A stretch of 64,000 nt of DNA from JACDHG01 sp963815295 (lineage in GTDB: Bacteria; Actinomycetota; Actinomycetes; Propionibacteriales; Nocardioidaceae), in the NCBI GenBank assembly GCA_963815295.1, contig CAWFFZ010000008.1:62001-126000 (forward strand). The letters run 5' to 3'. Of the stretch, positions 26,632 through 36,001 are shown piece by piece. The position numbers were made by a program, and so were the translations under genes. Each line of letters starts with the position of its first letter. The first letter of the stretch is position 1. A model generated the notes under the pieces. That model had not been told where the DNA came from, ran no database searches, and was given only the letters and a program-made list of their open reading frames with translations.

Positions 26632-28246
26632 ATGGAGACCACGGACAGCCGGGTGGGTACTTCCGGGATCGTGCTTCTGACACTCGCGTCGGGACAGTTC
26701 CTGATGACGTTGGACAGCTCCGTCATGAACGTGTCGATCGCGACCGTCGCCGAGGACCTGGGAACGACGGTGACCGGGATCCAGACTGCGATCACGCTCT
26801 ACACGCTCGTGATGGCGTCCTTGATGATCACCGGAGGAAAGATCGGTCAGCTTGTCGGTCGCAAGCGGGCATTCGCGATCGGCTGCATCATCTACGCCTG
26901 CGGGTCGTCAGTCACCGCATCTTGCGCCGAATCTCACTGTGCTTATCCTCGGATGGTCGTTCCTGGAGGGCATCGGCGCCGCGCTGATCATGCCCGCCAT
27001 CGTGGCCCTTGTCGCATCCAACTTCGCCCGCGCCGAACGCCCACGAGCGTACGGACTGGTGGCATCGGCCGGTGCCATTGCCGTGGCAGCGGGCCCCCTC
27101 ATCGGTGGCCTCTTCACTACCTATCTGTCATGGCGCTACGTGTTTCTCGGGGAAGTCCTGGTGGTGGGAGCGATCCTGGTCCTGACCCGGCGAATCAGCG
27201 ACGTGCCGCTACCCGAGAAGCGAGCCCGGCTCGACCTCGTCGGGACCGCCCTCTCGGCGCTCGGCCTCGGGCTCATCGTGTTCGGAATCCTTCGCTCGGG
27301 GGAGTGGGGTTTCGTTCTGGCCAAGCCGGGAGCCCCTGAATGGCTCGGCTTGTCGCCGTCGATCTGGCTGGGATTGGCAGGCGGAATGGTTCTGTGGGTC
27401 TTCATGGGATGGGAGAACCGGCAGATCGCCCGCGGCGCCGAGCCCCTCGTCAACCCCGCGATCCTTCGGAACCCGGTCCTTCGCGGCGGCCTCACGGCGT
27501 TCTTCTTCCAGTACCTGCTGCAGGCCGGTGTCTTCTTTGCCGTGCCACTGTTTCTCTCGGTGGCACTCGGGCTGTCCGCCATCGACACGGGTGTGCGGCT
27601 CCTTCCGCTCTCGATCACTCTTCTGCTAGCTGCTGCCGGAATCCCGAAGGCCTTTCCCGATGCGTCGCCGCGCAGGGTGGCTCAGCTCGGGATCCTCGCG
27701 ATGTTTGCGGGCATCGTGATCATGGTCGCCGCGCTGGAGGCTGGTGCCGGCCCCGAGATCGTGACCTGGCCGATGCTGCTCGCCGGCCTCGGGGTTGGGG
27801 CACTGGCTTCGCAGCTCGGCGCTGTCACAGTTTCTTCGGTTTCGGACGAGGAGGCCGGTGACGTCGGCGGGCTTCAGAACACGGTGACTAACCTCGGAGC
27901 ATCGATCGGCACCGCCCTTGCTGGCGCCGTGCTCATCTCCAGCCTGACGACGTCGTTCCTGACTGGGATCGAACAGAACCCCGACGTCCCCGCTGAGGTG
28001 ACCTCGACGGCTACGGTCGAGCTCGCCGACGGCATTCCCTTCGTTTCCGATGCGCAGCTCCAAACAGCGCTCGACGAGGCAGACGTGTCGGCGACCACGA
28101 CTGACGGGATCGTCGAGGAGAACGCGACCGCGCGCCTCATTGGACTGCGTACGGCACTCGCGGTCCTGGCCTGCATCGCGTTGTTGGCACTGTTTTTCAC
28201 GCGCGCGATCCCGACCAAGCAGCCCGCATCGAGCGCAGCGGTCTGA
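26632..28246 (+). pseudogene. MFS drug transporter (DHA2/EmrB type) interrupted by a frameshift
   Basis: Two overlapping frames together make one 14-TM-type transporter. Residues from ATG 26632 run METTDSRVGTSG through TLDSSVMNVSIATVAEDLG, GRKRAFAIG and IYACGSSVTA. The next expected residues LAPNLTVLILGWSFLEGIGA are one frame later, from 26921 to the stop at 28246. One extra base (or a net loss of two) near 26920 joins them. No slippery heptamer is seen, so this is either a recent inactivation or a sequencing error. The downstream part (TM3 onward) is intact and undegraded. Confidence 0.85.
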
Positions 28247-28284
28247 TCATGATCGCTGACCGTGTGGTCAACCAACTCGGGCGG

Positions 28285-30636
28285 CTACTGCCTGGACATG
28301 GCGATGCGTAGGCGTTCCTCAGGATCGATGAAGTGGTCGTTGTCGTCGTCGCCGACGTCGAGCTGCACCCAATGGAGCTTGCCGGTGAAGTGGCTCGTCC
28401 GGGCGGTGTAGTCGGGGGTGACGGTGGTGCCGGACTCGTAGCCGATGTCGGTGGTCTCGTCGGCGGAGAAGACCATCGGCTGGGTAGCAGCGACACGGCC
28501 GGTGCCTACGGTGTTGCCGTCGTAGTACAAGGTGACGTCGCCGCCCTTGGCCAGCCCGCCGCCGTCGTAAGCGAACTCCATGCGCACCTGGTGGTTCCCC
28601 TCCGGGATCGGCGTGTCGGCCTCGGTGTAGAACTCGTGGATGCCTAGGACGTTGTAGACGAATTTGGCCTTGCCTTCCATGACGTAGACGGCCCAGCCGC
28701 CGAATCGGCCACCCTGGGCGATGATCACGCCGTTGGCGCCGACGTCCGGCACATCGACCTCGGCCGTGACCGAGAACGACTTGTTCTTGATGCTGACGAC
28801 ACTGTTCTCCGACAGTCGGCCCATGCCCGGGAAGAACAGCTGTGAGCTACCCCGGATCAGGGTTGGCCGGCCCGCCAGTTCGGGGTTGAGCCGGTCGCCA
28901 GTGCGGTCGTCCAAGGGGATCACGTTGTACTTGGTGGCCTCGATCAGCCAGAGCCGCTGCAGCTTGGCCAGCATGCCCGGGTGGTCGGCGGCGAGGTTGC
29001 GGGCCTGGCTGAAGTCGGTGCTGCCGTCGTAGAGCTCCCACACGTCGTCATCGAACGCGGGAAGCTGCCCGCCCACCATGATCCAGGGCGTCTTGTGCTT
29101 GGTGACCGCGCTCCATCCCTTGTGATAGATGCCGCGGTTGCCGAACATCTCGAAGTACTGCAGGTCATGCCGCTCGGGAGCCTCCCTCTCGTTGAGGCTG
29201 TAGAGCATGCTGGTGCCCTCCATCGGCGACTGCAGCACACCGTTGACCATCGTCGGTTCGGGCAGACCGGCCGCCTCCAGGATCGTCGGGGCGATGTCGA
29301 TCACGTGGGCGAACTGCGAGCGCACGCCACCTGGCTCGTCGACGCCGTTCGGCCAGTGCACGATGGTGCCGTTGCGGGTGCCACCCCAGTGGGAGGCCAC
29401 CTGCTTGGTCCACTGCAGGGGGGAGTTCATCGCCCAGGCCCACCCGACCGAGTAGTGGTTGTAGGAGTCCGGGCCACCGAACTCGTCCATCTTGCTGACC
29501 ATGAACTCGGGAGTTTCGAGGGCGGCCATCCCATTGAAGTTGGCCATCTCATTGAAGGCGCCATTCATGGTGCCCTCGGCCGAGGCGCCGTTGTCGCCGA
29601 TGATGTAGTAAATGATCGTGTCGTCGAGAACCCCGAGGGCCTCGATGGCATCGACCAGTCGTCCGACGTGATGGTCGGTGTGCTCGAGGAACCCGGCGTA
29701 CACCTCCATCTGCCGAGCCAGCACGGGCTTGAGCTCGTCGGGCATCTCGTCCCACGCGGTGATCTCGTCATGCCGCGCGGTCACCTCCGCGTCCGGGGGA
29801 ATGACACCGAGCTCCTTCTGCCTGGCGAACGTGCGCTCGCGCTGCACATCCCAACCGTCGTCGAACTGGCCCTCGTACTTGTCGGTCCACTCCTTTGGCA
29901 CGTGATGCGGGGCGTGGGTGGCGCCGGGTGCGAAGTACATGAAGAACGGCTTGTCGGGCATCAGCGCCTTCTGTTGACGCATCCAGTTGACCGCGTGGTC
30001 GGTGAGGTCCTCGGTCAGATGGTAGCCCTCCTCCGGCGTAGCCGGGGGCTCGATGGGCGTAGTGCCGCTGTAAAGCGCTGGATCCCACTGGTTATTCTCG
30101 CCACCGATGAAGCCATAGAACGTCTCGAATCCCCCACCACCCGAGGGCCAGGCGTCGAAGGGGCCCATCGGCGAGGTCTGCCAGACCGGCACTTCGTGGC
30201 ATTTTCCGAACTGCGCGGTCGAGTAGCCATTGAGCTTCAGGGTCATCGCCAACGGAGCCTTCGTGTTCGGCCGCAGTGAACTGTTGCCGGGAGCCGAGGT
30301 CGCGGTTTCGGTGATGCTGCCCATCCCCACCGAATGGTGGTTGCGCCCGGTGAGCAGCGCCTGGCGAGTCGGGGCGCACAGCGCCGTCGTATGGAAGCGG
30401 TTATACCGCAGACCACCCGACGCAAGTCGCTCGGCCGTCGGCGTCTGGCACGGACCCCCAAAGGCACTCGACGCCCCGAATCCGACGTCGTCCAGCAGCA
30501 CGATGAGCACGTTCGGCGCACCCTCGGGGGGAACCAACGGCTCGATCGGAGGGTAGGCGGTTTCGGGGTCTTTCGCGTCATACGTGGTCAGGCCCGACGA
30601 CCGGCCGGTCGGGGATCGGTAACATCGTGCGCGCAT
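28285..30636 (-). CDS. arylsulfatase (type I, formylglycine-dependent)
   Basis: A 783-residue sulfatase. The metal site NVLIVLLDDVGFGASSAFGG is at residues about 42-61. The formylglycine motif C87-A-P-T-R-Q-A-L-L-T-G-R follows, so it needs a formylglycine-generating enzyme, which is not in the window. Further conserved pieces are TAQFGKCHE, FFMYFAPGATHAPHH and IIYYIIGDNGASAEG. The C-terminal 150 residues fit the long AtsA subtype. No signal peptide is evident, so it is probably cytosolic. The 19-bp palindrome lies 89 bp upstream. It converges on the MFS gene. Confidence 0.92.
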   Translation of the reverse strand: MRARCYRSPTGRSSGLTTYDAKDPETAYPPIEPLVPPEGAPNVLIVLLDDVGFGASSAFGGPCQTPTAERLASGGLRYNRFHTTALCAPTRQALLTGRNHHSVGMGSITETATSAPGNSSLRPNTKAPLAMTLKLNGYSTAQFGKCHEVPVWQTSPMGPFDAWPSGGGGFETFYGFIGGENNQWDPALYSGTTPIEPPATPEEGYHLTEDLTDHAVNWMRQQKALMPDKPFFMYFAPGATHAPHHVPKEWTDKYEGQFDDGWDVQRERTFARQKELGVIPPDAEVTARHDEITAWDEMPDELKPVLARQMEVYAGFLEHTDHHVGRLVDAIEALGVLDDTIIYYIIGDNGASAEGTMNGAFNEMANFNGMAALETPEFMVSKMDEFGGPDSYNHYSVGWAWAMNSPLQWTKQVASHWGGTRNGTIVHWPNGVDEPGGVRSQFAHVIDIAPTILEAAGLPEPTMVNGVLQSPMEGTSMLYSLNEREAPERHDLQYFEMFGNRGIYHKGWSAVTKHKTPWIMVGGQLPAFDDDVWELYDGSTDFSQARNLAADHPGMLAKLQRLWLIEATKYNVIPLDDRTGDRLNPELAGRPTLIRGSSQLFFPGMGRLSENSVVSIKNKSFSVTAEVDVPDVGANGVIIAQGGRFGGWAVYVMEGKAKFVYNVLGIHEFYTEADTPIPEGNHQVRMEFAYDGGGLAKGGDVTLYYDGNTVGTGRVAATQPMVFSADETTDIGYESGTTVTPDYTARTSHFTGKLHWVQLDVGDDDNDHFIDPEERLRIAMSRQ

Positions 30637-30724
30637 GACGATCAGGACTCATCGCGTTCCTCCATTTGGTGGCTGCTCACCAGGCCACAAGACGTGAACG
30701 GTACGACCGGTGAGTGAGGGGGTC

Positions 30725-30743
30725 ATCCCCCAAACTGGGTGAG
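30725..30743 (-). promoter_or_regulatory. 19-bp palindrome, site A (degenerate left arm), before the sulfatase gene
   Basis: ATCCCCC-AAACT-GGGTGAG: the right arm is identical to the other sites and the left arm matches CTCACCC at 5 of 7 positions, with the same 5-bp spacer. It lies 89 bp upstream of the sulfatase start and just past the end of the antiporter gene. Confidence 0.5.
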
Positions 30744-30749
30744 TGGACG

Positions 30750-31967
30750 CTAGACGGTCTCCTGGGGTGAGACGGGGGTCGCAGCGACCTCCCGTTCGCC
30801 GAATCTGCGCGCGAGCGGGCGCGCGGTGAGGCCATGGGCAACGATGCTCAACAGCACCGTGATGCCGATGGTCGCGACCAGCTCATCGGCCGCGCCGGGC
30901 AGGTCTTCCAGGGCGAGCAGGGCAAAGATGACCGATGCCAGACCTCGTGGACCGAACCAGCCGACAAAGGCGACCTCCGCGATGGGGGCCCGGGTTCCCA
31001 GCAGCGAGACCGCCACCGGCAGCATGCGCACCACCGTCAGGCTCAGCACGGCGTACAGCAGGACGCGCCACGACATCGCATCGACGAGGGTCGGGAGCGC
31101 CAGGGCCCCGAAGATCAGCCACGCCAGCTCGGAGGCAAGACCGCCGGTTTCCTCGACATAGGCAACCTCTCTCTCCTCCCTCGGCCCTGCGACTGCACCA
31201 AACGTCAGGCCTCCAACGAAGGCGGCGACAAAGCCATTGCCGTCCACGACCAGGGCTCCGGTGTAGGCAAGAAGCGCCAGCGCGAGGATGGCTGGCCCGG
31301 CGAGCTCGTCGGAGAGCCAGCCTTTGTGTCGGGCGGCACGCATCATCCAGCCACCCAGGCCACCCAACAGCGCGCCCGCGACAACCCCCATCGCAAGGCT
31401 GACTGCAGCGCGTCCCGGTCCGTGGACGCCCTCCACTCCCAGCTCGACAGCCAGACCGGCGATGGCCAGGAGCACGATCGGGGTGGCGATCCCGTCGTTG
31501 AGCCCACTCTCGACGTTGAGGATCCGCCGGACCTTGGCCGGCACCCGTGGGTTGTTCATCACTGCTGCGCCCAGCGCAGCATCGGTCGGCGCCAACGCGG
31601 CTCCCACAAGCAAGGCAGCCCAGAAGCTGATGTCGAGGACAACGACCGCGGTGAGGGTCCCCAAAGCCACCGTGAGCGGCAGCCCGACACCGAGCAGACG
31701 CACATACCAGCCCATGTCCCTGCGGACCTTGATCAGGTCAACCTTGGCCGCGTCGGCGAACAGCAACCACACCAGGGTGATCTCGGCGACGAGTTTGACC
31801 GCCTCATGCTCCGCCTCGACATGGAGGAGATCCATGGCCTCTACGAGAAGGAAGCCGACCGCGACAAACACGATCGGCGCGGAGAGCAGCACCCGCTCCG
31901 CCCGCGTCGAGATGACGCCCCACAGGAACACGGTAGCCAGGATGATGCTGGCGGAGGTTGCATCCAC
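30750..31967 (-). CDS. CPA1/NhaP-type sodium/proton antiporter
   Basis: A 405-residue membrane protein with about 12 helices. The family signature GAALAPTDAALGAAVMNNPRVP is followed by ILNVESGLNDGIATPIVLL, which holds the ND motif of electroneutral CPA1 exchangers. It exchanges Na+ or K+ for H+ across the plasma membrane. It begins 143 bp after the BASS transporter gene and has its own copy of the 19-bp palindrome (32041-32059), so it is probably a separate transcription unit. The transported ion cannot be fixed from sequence. Confidence 0.9.
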   Translation of the reverse strand: MDATSASIILATVFLWGVISTRAERVLLSAPIVFVAVGFLLVEAMDLLHVEAEHEAVKLVAEITLVWLLFADAAKVDLIKVRRDMGWYVRLLGVGLPLTVALGTLTAVVVLDISFWAALLVGAALAPTDAALGAAVMNNPRVPAKVRRILNVESGLNDGIATPIVLLAIAGLAVELGVEGVHGPGRAAVSLAMGVVAGALLGGLGGWMMRAARHKGWLSDELAGPAILALALLAYTGALVVDGNGFVAAFVGGLTFGAVAGPREEREVAYVEETGGLASELAWLIFGALALPTLVDAMSWRVLLYAVLSLTVVRMLPVAVSLLGTRAPIAEVAFVGWFGPRGLASVIFALLALEDLPGAADELVATIGITVLLSIVAHGLTARPLARRFGEREVAATPVSPQETV

Positions 31968-32040
31968 GGTTCAGCCCTTTCGGGTCAGCCCAGCCGACAC
32001 CGCATTGGGTGAGATCCTTTGCCCATCGTCTTCGAACCGC

Positions 32041-32059
32041 CTCACCCACAGCGGGTGAG
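32041..32059 (-). promoter_or_regulatory. 19-bp palindrome, site B, before the antiporter gene
   Basis: A perfect inverted repeat CTCACCC-ACAGC-GGGTGAG, 74 bp upstream of the antiporter start. An additional half-site GGGTGAG lies at 32007-32013. Identical arm and spacer lengths recur at 37969-37987 and 38051-38069. Confidence 0.75.
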
Positions 32060-32110
32060 GGCGAATACCAGTCTCCGGATTCGAGACCAGGACGCCCGGA
32101 GAGAGTCCGA

Positions 32111-33067
32111 CTATCCCGCCGGCGTGCCGGTGCCGCTGTCCGGAGTCTGGTCGGGTGGCCCGTCAGAACTCGCTGCGGGCAGCGTCCCTTCGCCCACCTG
32201 CGCCTGCCGCGCCAGGGAGCGCTTGCCCAGTTCGCCGGCCGCCGCGAACAGTACGACGAGACCGAGCACGGTGATCACCATCACCATCGTGATGACCTCT
32301 GGGTCGTCCCCAAAGTTCTGCACGGCAACCACGATCGCGGCTGAGATGTTGCGCTGGGCCGACCCCAACCCGAGGACCGACCGCTGCTCCTCTGGTCTGC
32401 CACCGACGAGGAAGCCCACGGCGAACGCGGCGACCAGCACGATGAGGGCAGCGAGGATGCCTCCGGTGCCGACGGTGTCGATGATCTCCTCGAAGTTCAC
32501 CACCAGCAGCGTGACCATCAAGAACGCCACCGCAATGGTGGACGACTGCGTGGCGACGGGGTGGATCTTCGCGCCGAGCTCCTGGTATCGGGCCCGGACG
32601 AGCAGACCGGCAACGAGTGGGAGCAGCATAAGGAAGATCAACGACTTCGCGATCTCCCAGGAATTGACCTCGACGTCACCTGGGAGCAGAAGCGGTAGGA
32701 CCAGCGGGAGGTAGACGATGGTCACCAGCATCAGCGCGACCATGAGGCCGACCCCCAGCGCCAACGGTCCGCGAGCGGTCTGGGCGAGCCTTGGCAGGAA
32801 CGGCGCACCAGCCGCCGCACCCACCAGGATCAGCCCTGTTTTCAGGCCTGCATGGTCATCGGAGATCAACAACGCCGCAGCACCGAACGCCACGGCGGGC
32901 ACCACGACAAAGTTCACGACCAGCGCCAGCAGCATCAGCCTCACGTTCGAGATCGAGGCGAGGATGTTGGGGATCGTCAATGCCAGCCCCATCGCCAGCA
33001 TGCTCGCGATCACGAACAGCAGGCCCGATACCTGTGCAAGAACGAGGATGACGTTGCTCAGCTCCAT
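32111..33067 (-). CDS. bile acid:sodium symporter (BASS) family transporter
   Basis: A 318-residue protein with about 9-10 membrane helices. The crossing region LGLGSAQRNISAAIVVAVQNF (the G-x-x-x-R-N element) and GLILVGAAAGAPFLPRLAQ are typical of BASS proteins, which co-transport organic anions with sodium. The C-terminal 40 residues are hydrophilic and disordered. It is the last gene of a five-gene minus-strand operon (15 bp after the MFS gene). A dicarboxylate- or peptide-derived acid is a plausible substrate given the neighbours, but this is inference. Confidence 0.82.
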   Translation of the reverse strand: MELSNVILVLAQVSGLLFVIASMLAMGLALTIPNILASISNVRLMLLALVVNFVVVPAVAFGAAALLISDDHAGLKTGLILVGAAAGAPFLPRLAQTARGPLALGVGLMVALMLVTIVYLPLVLPLLLPGDVEVNSWEIAKSLIFLMLLPLVAGLLVRARYQELGAKIHPVATQSSTIAVAFLMVTLLVVNFEEIIDTVGTGGILAALIVLVAAFAVGFLVGGRPEEQRSVLGLGSAQRNISAAIVVAVQNFGDDPEVITMVMVITVLGLVVLFAAAGELGKRSLARQAQVGEGTLPAASSDGPPDQTPDSGTGTPAG

Positions 33068-33082
33068 GGCTTGCGAACCGGG

Positions 33083-34579
33083 TCAGGCAACCGGCGTGGC
33101 AGAGGTGGGCAGGGTGTGCGTGTGGGCGGCTGCGGCCGCGCCCGCGTCTGCGAGGGTGCCCTTCGCAACACGGTGACGACCCATGACCACGGCCATCACG
33201 ACGCCAACGAGACTGAACGCTGCCATCGTCCACGAGGCGACTGCGAGTCCGGAGGACAGGGCGTCCGCACTCGACTGACCCTCAGCGGTCTTGCTTGCGA
33301 TGACGTTGCCGTAGATCGTCGCAGCGAGCGCCGTGGCGACGGCCGCGCCGACGTAGCGTGCCATGTTGGAGACACCGGATGCTGCCCCGACCTGAGCTGG
33401 CGCGACGCATGCCGTCGACGCCGACGTAGCGGGCCCGTTGGAGAGTCCCATCCCGATGGCGACGGCAACGAGGGGCAGGACGAAGGCTCCATACCCCCAC
33501 GAGCCGTCGACGAAGCCGATCCACGCGAAGCCGACGGCAGTGATCGCAAACCCAGCACCGACGATCTGACGGCCGCCGAACCGTGCCGCGACGCGCGGCA
33601 CGAAGGGTGCGATCGCTACGAGTCCGGCGGTGGCCGGTATCGTCGCCAGGCCAGCCTCCAAGGAGCTCAGCCCGAGCGTGCTCGGGTCCTGGAAGTAGAG
33701 GCTGACCAGGTACATCAGTGCGTTGATCGTGCCGGCGCCGATCAGGATGGCGATCGTCGAGGCCACCAGGACGCGGTTGCGAAGCAGGGCAAGATCGAGC
33801 ATGGGGACGGCGACGCGCTTTTCCACAGCAACGAACGCGAAAGCCGAGACGACGGCCAGTGCCACGCAGCCGAGAGTGGCCAGAGATGTCCATCCCCAGT
33901 CGCTGCCCTCGCTCAGCGCGAGGATGATCGGCGTCAGAACGAGCGCGACCAGCACGCTCCCAGCGATGTCGATCGAGCGGGGCCGGTCCTCGTCTCGCGA
34001 CTCGGACACCTTGGTTGCCGTCATCGCCATGCACACCGCGGCGACGCCTGCGTCCAGCCAGAACAGACCCTGCCAGGTTGTCAGCTCGACCAGGACACCA
34101 CCGACCAATGGCCCGACGGCGGCACCCACGCCTGCCGCCGCGCCCCAGAGCGAGACCGCGCGCAGCTTGCCTTCTTCGGGGGTGCCCACTGTCAGCAGGC
34201 TGAGACCGCATGCCAGGATCGTCGCACCCGACGCGCCCTGGATGCAGCGCCCGGCGATGACCGCTCCACCCGAGTTGGAGAGTGCGATCAACACGCACGA
34301 CGCGACGAACAGCAGCAGGCCGAGCTGGAAGATGCGCTTTCTGCCGAACACGTCGCCCAGCGAGCCGGAGGTCACGATGGTCGCGGCACCCACCAGCGAG
34401 TAGCCGGTGACGGCCCACTGCAGTGTCGTGACGTCCATGCCGGTGTCTTTGCTGATAGCCGGGAGCAGGATGCTGACCGCAGACGTGTTGGCGTTGACCA
34501 CCAGAGTCGACAGACAGGTGACGAGGAGGACACCACGTGCAGTGGACATCGCTTGAGTGCTGCTCATCCGTGCGCTCAC
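33083..34579 (-). CDS. MFS transporter, DHA2 (14-TM) family
   Basis: A 498-residue protein from GTG 34579; ATG 34567 is an alternative. Motif A appears as GSLGDVFGRKRIFQLGL after TM2, and WAVTGYSLVGAATIV and GASGATILACGLSLL fit drug:H+ antiporter 2 exporters. About 14 helices are visible, and the C-terminal tail ends in Ala/His/Thr-rich residues. It is the fourth gene of the operon running from 37870 down to 32111, 29 bp after the M20 peptidase gene. Export of a metabolite produced by that peptidase is possible but unproven. Confidence 0.88.
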   Translation of the reverse strand: MSARMSSTQAMSTARGVLLVTCLSTLVVNANTSAVSILLPAISKDTGMDVTTLQWAVTGYSLVGAATIVTSGSLGDVFGRKRIFQLGLLLFVASCVLIALSNSGGAVIAGRCIQGASGATILACGLSLLTVGTPEEGKLRAVSLWGAAAGVGAAVGPLVGGVLVELTTWQGLFWLDAGVAAVCMAMTATKVSESRDEDRPRSIDIAGSVLVALVLTPIILALSEGSDWGWTSLATLGCVALAVVSAFAFVAVEKRVAVPMLDLALLRNRVLVASTIAILIGAGTINALMYLVSLYFQDPSTLGLSSLEAGLATIPATAGLVAIAPFVPRVAARFGGRQIVGAGFAITAVGFAWIGFVDGSWGYGAFVLPLVAVAIGMGLSNGPATSASTACVAPAQVGAASGVSNMARYVGAAVATALAATIYGNVIASKTAEGQSSADALSSGLAVASWTMAAFSLVGVVMAVVMGRHRVAKGTLADAGAAAAAHTHTLPTSATPVA

Positions 34580-34608
34580 TCTCGCTTAGGGGCGTGCTGC
34601 CGAAGTCG

Positions 34609-35955
34609 TCAAGCTTTCTCGGCCATTCGCTGGATAAGGCGTGCCTGGGCGATCACCATCTTCTCGATCTCAGAAGGGTCGACGCTTTCGTCGGACGCGT
34701 GGATGCGAGCCGCCGCGACGTCTTCAGGACCCCAGAGGATGAACTCGGCCCGCGGCGCAACCGATTGGAGTTTGCGCAGCAACGGTATTGAACCGCCGGA
34801 GCCCGCGTCCCCGACCGGCTTCCCGTAGGCATCCTCGAGGGCCAGGCGTGCGGCGGCGTAACCGGGTCCGTCAGTCTTGCATTTGAACCCGGGGGCAGCC
34901 TTCGTGCGTTGTACCTCGATCTCCGCGCCCCACGGCACGTTCGCCTCAAGGTGGCTGACGAGGGCGTCCAGCTCGGTTTCAGGCTCCGAACCCGGGACGA
35001 TGCGCATCGAGATCTTCGCCCGCGCTTCAGGGATCAGGACGTTAGATGATCCTGCGATGGTCGTCATGTCGATCCCGATCGCGTTGATCGACGGCTTGGC
35101 CCAGAGACGCGACGCGACGGGACCCGATCCCACGATGACGGAGCCCTCGAGCAGGTCTGCGCTGGAACGAAGATCCTCGGGACTGAATTCTGCGCCCTCC
35201 CATTCACCGCTCGTTACGCCGGGAACGGCGACGTTGCCCTCGTCGTCCACGAGCGTGGCGAGCAGTCGCGCGAGCGCCATCATCGCGTCCGGTGCCGCCC
35301 CACCGAATAGCCCCGAGTGGAGCGGGTGCTGGAGGGTGCGCACTGTCACGATGCATGCGACGTCTCCGCGAAGGGCGGTGGTCAGCACGGGTTCGCCCAC
35401 CCGGAGGTTGCCCATGTCGCACACGATGAACAAGTCGCAGTCGAACAGCTCGGGATGCGCGTCGACGAAGGGTTCGAGGTTGCTTTCGGTCTCCTCCATC
35501 CCTTCGACGATGAGCTTGACTGTGCACGGAGGCTTGCCCTCGAGGATCCGCATGGTGCCAAGGTGGATCACCAGGCCGCCCTTGTCGTCGGCGGCGCCAC
35601 GTCCGTAGATCCGTCCGTCCGCTTGACCTGTCGGGGTCCACGGGTCAGTCGTCCAACCCTGTTCGGGTGGGGCCGGCTGGACGTCGTAGTGTCCGTAGAG
35701 CATCACCACTGGTGAGCCCTCCGGTCCGGCGATCTCGCCGTAGATCGGGGGGTAGCCGCTCGGTACGTCCATGAGCTGGGCATTGGTGAAACCAACGTCC
35801 CGGAACTTCGCCAGTGCCTGCTCGGCCATCTCCATGACGGGCTCGGGCGGGTATCCGGGGAAGGCGACCGAAGGAATCGCGACAAGCTTCTTCAGGTCCT
35901 CGATCAGGTCCGGCATAAGCGCGACTGCCTTGTCCGCGATCTGCTGCGTCTGCAT
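34609..35955 (-). CDS. M20 family metallopeptidase (dipeptidase-like)
   Basis: A 448-residue di-zinc peptidase. Metal ligands and catalysis are visible: VMLYGHYDVQP (His and catalytic Asp), GAADDKGGLVIH (bridging Asp), VEGMEETES (general-base Glu and ligand), DLFIVCDMG, and the C-terminal AARIHASDESV histidine. HPLHSGLFGGAAPDA starts the dimerisation lid. It has no signal peptide and is cytosolic. It likely cleaves dipeptides or N-acyl/carbamoyl amino acids. Gene order (lipoprotein, dicarboxylate carrier, this peptidase, MFS, BASS) suggests uptake and breakdown of an acidic peptide-like compound; that is inference. Confidence 0.9.
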   Translation of the reverse strand: MQTQQIADKAVALMPDLIEDLKKLVAIPSVAFPGYPPEPVMEMAEQALAKFRDVGFTNAQLMDVPSGYPPIYGEIAGPEGSPVVMLYGHYDVQPAPPEQGWTTDPWTPTGQADGRIYGRGAADDKGGLVIHLGTMRILEGKPPCTVKLIVEGMEETESNLEPFVDAHPELFDCDLFIVCDMGNLRVGEPVLTTALRGDVACIVTVRTLQHPLHSGLFGGAAPDAMMALARLLATLVDDEGNVAVPGVTSGEWEGAEFSPEDLRSSADLLEGSVIVGSGPVASRLWAKPSINAIGIDMTTIAGSSNVLIPEARAKISMRIVPGSEPETELDALVSHLEANVPWGAEIEVQRTKAAPGFKCKTDGPGYAAARLALEDAYGKPVGDAGSGGSIPLLRKLQSVAPRAEFILWGPEDVAAARIHASDESVDPSEIEKMVIAQARLIQRMAEKA

Positions 35956-36001
35956 CTGCTGCTCCGTTCAGTCTCGATTTCAGGGGGTGGTGGTTGAGGA
36001 C

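Noticed and set aside
26905..26935. Programmed ribosomal frameshift in the MFS gene
   Set aside because: No X-XXY-YYZ slippery site or downstream structure is seen at the junction, and MFS transporters are not known to use one.
28981..30279. Plus-strand open frame of 432 codons inside the sulfatase gene
   Set aside because: Sulfatase motifs on the opposite strand are unambiguous; the plus-strand product has no coherent domain.
32852..34828. Plus-strand open frame of 658 codons opposite the BASS and MFS genes
   Set aside because: Composition is Arg/His/Asp/Gln rich with no family motif; it is the antisense shadow of two well-supported transporter genes.
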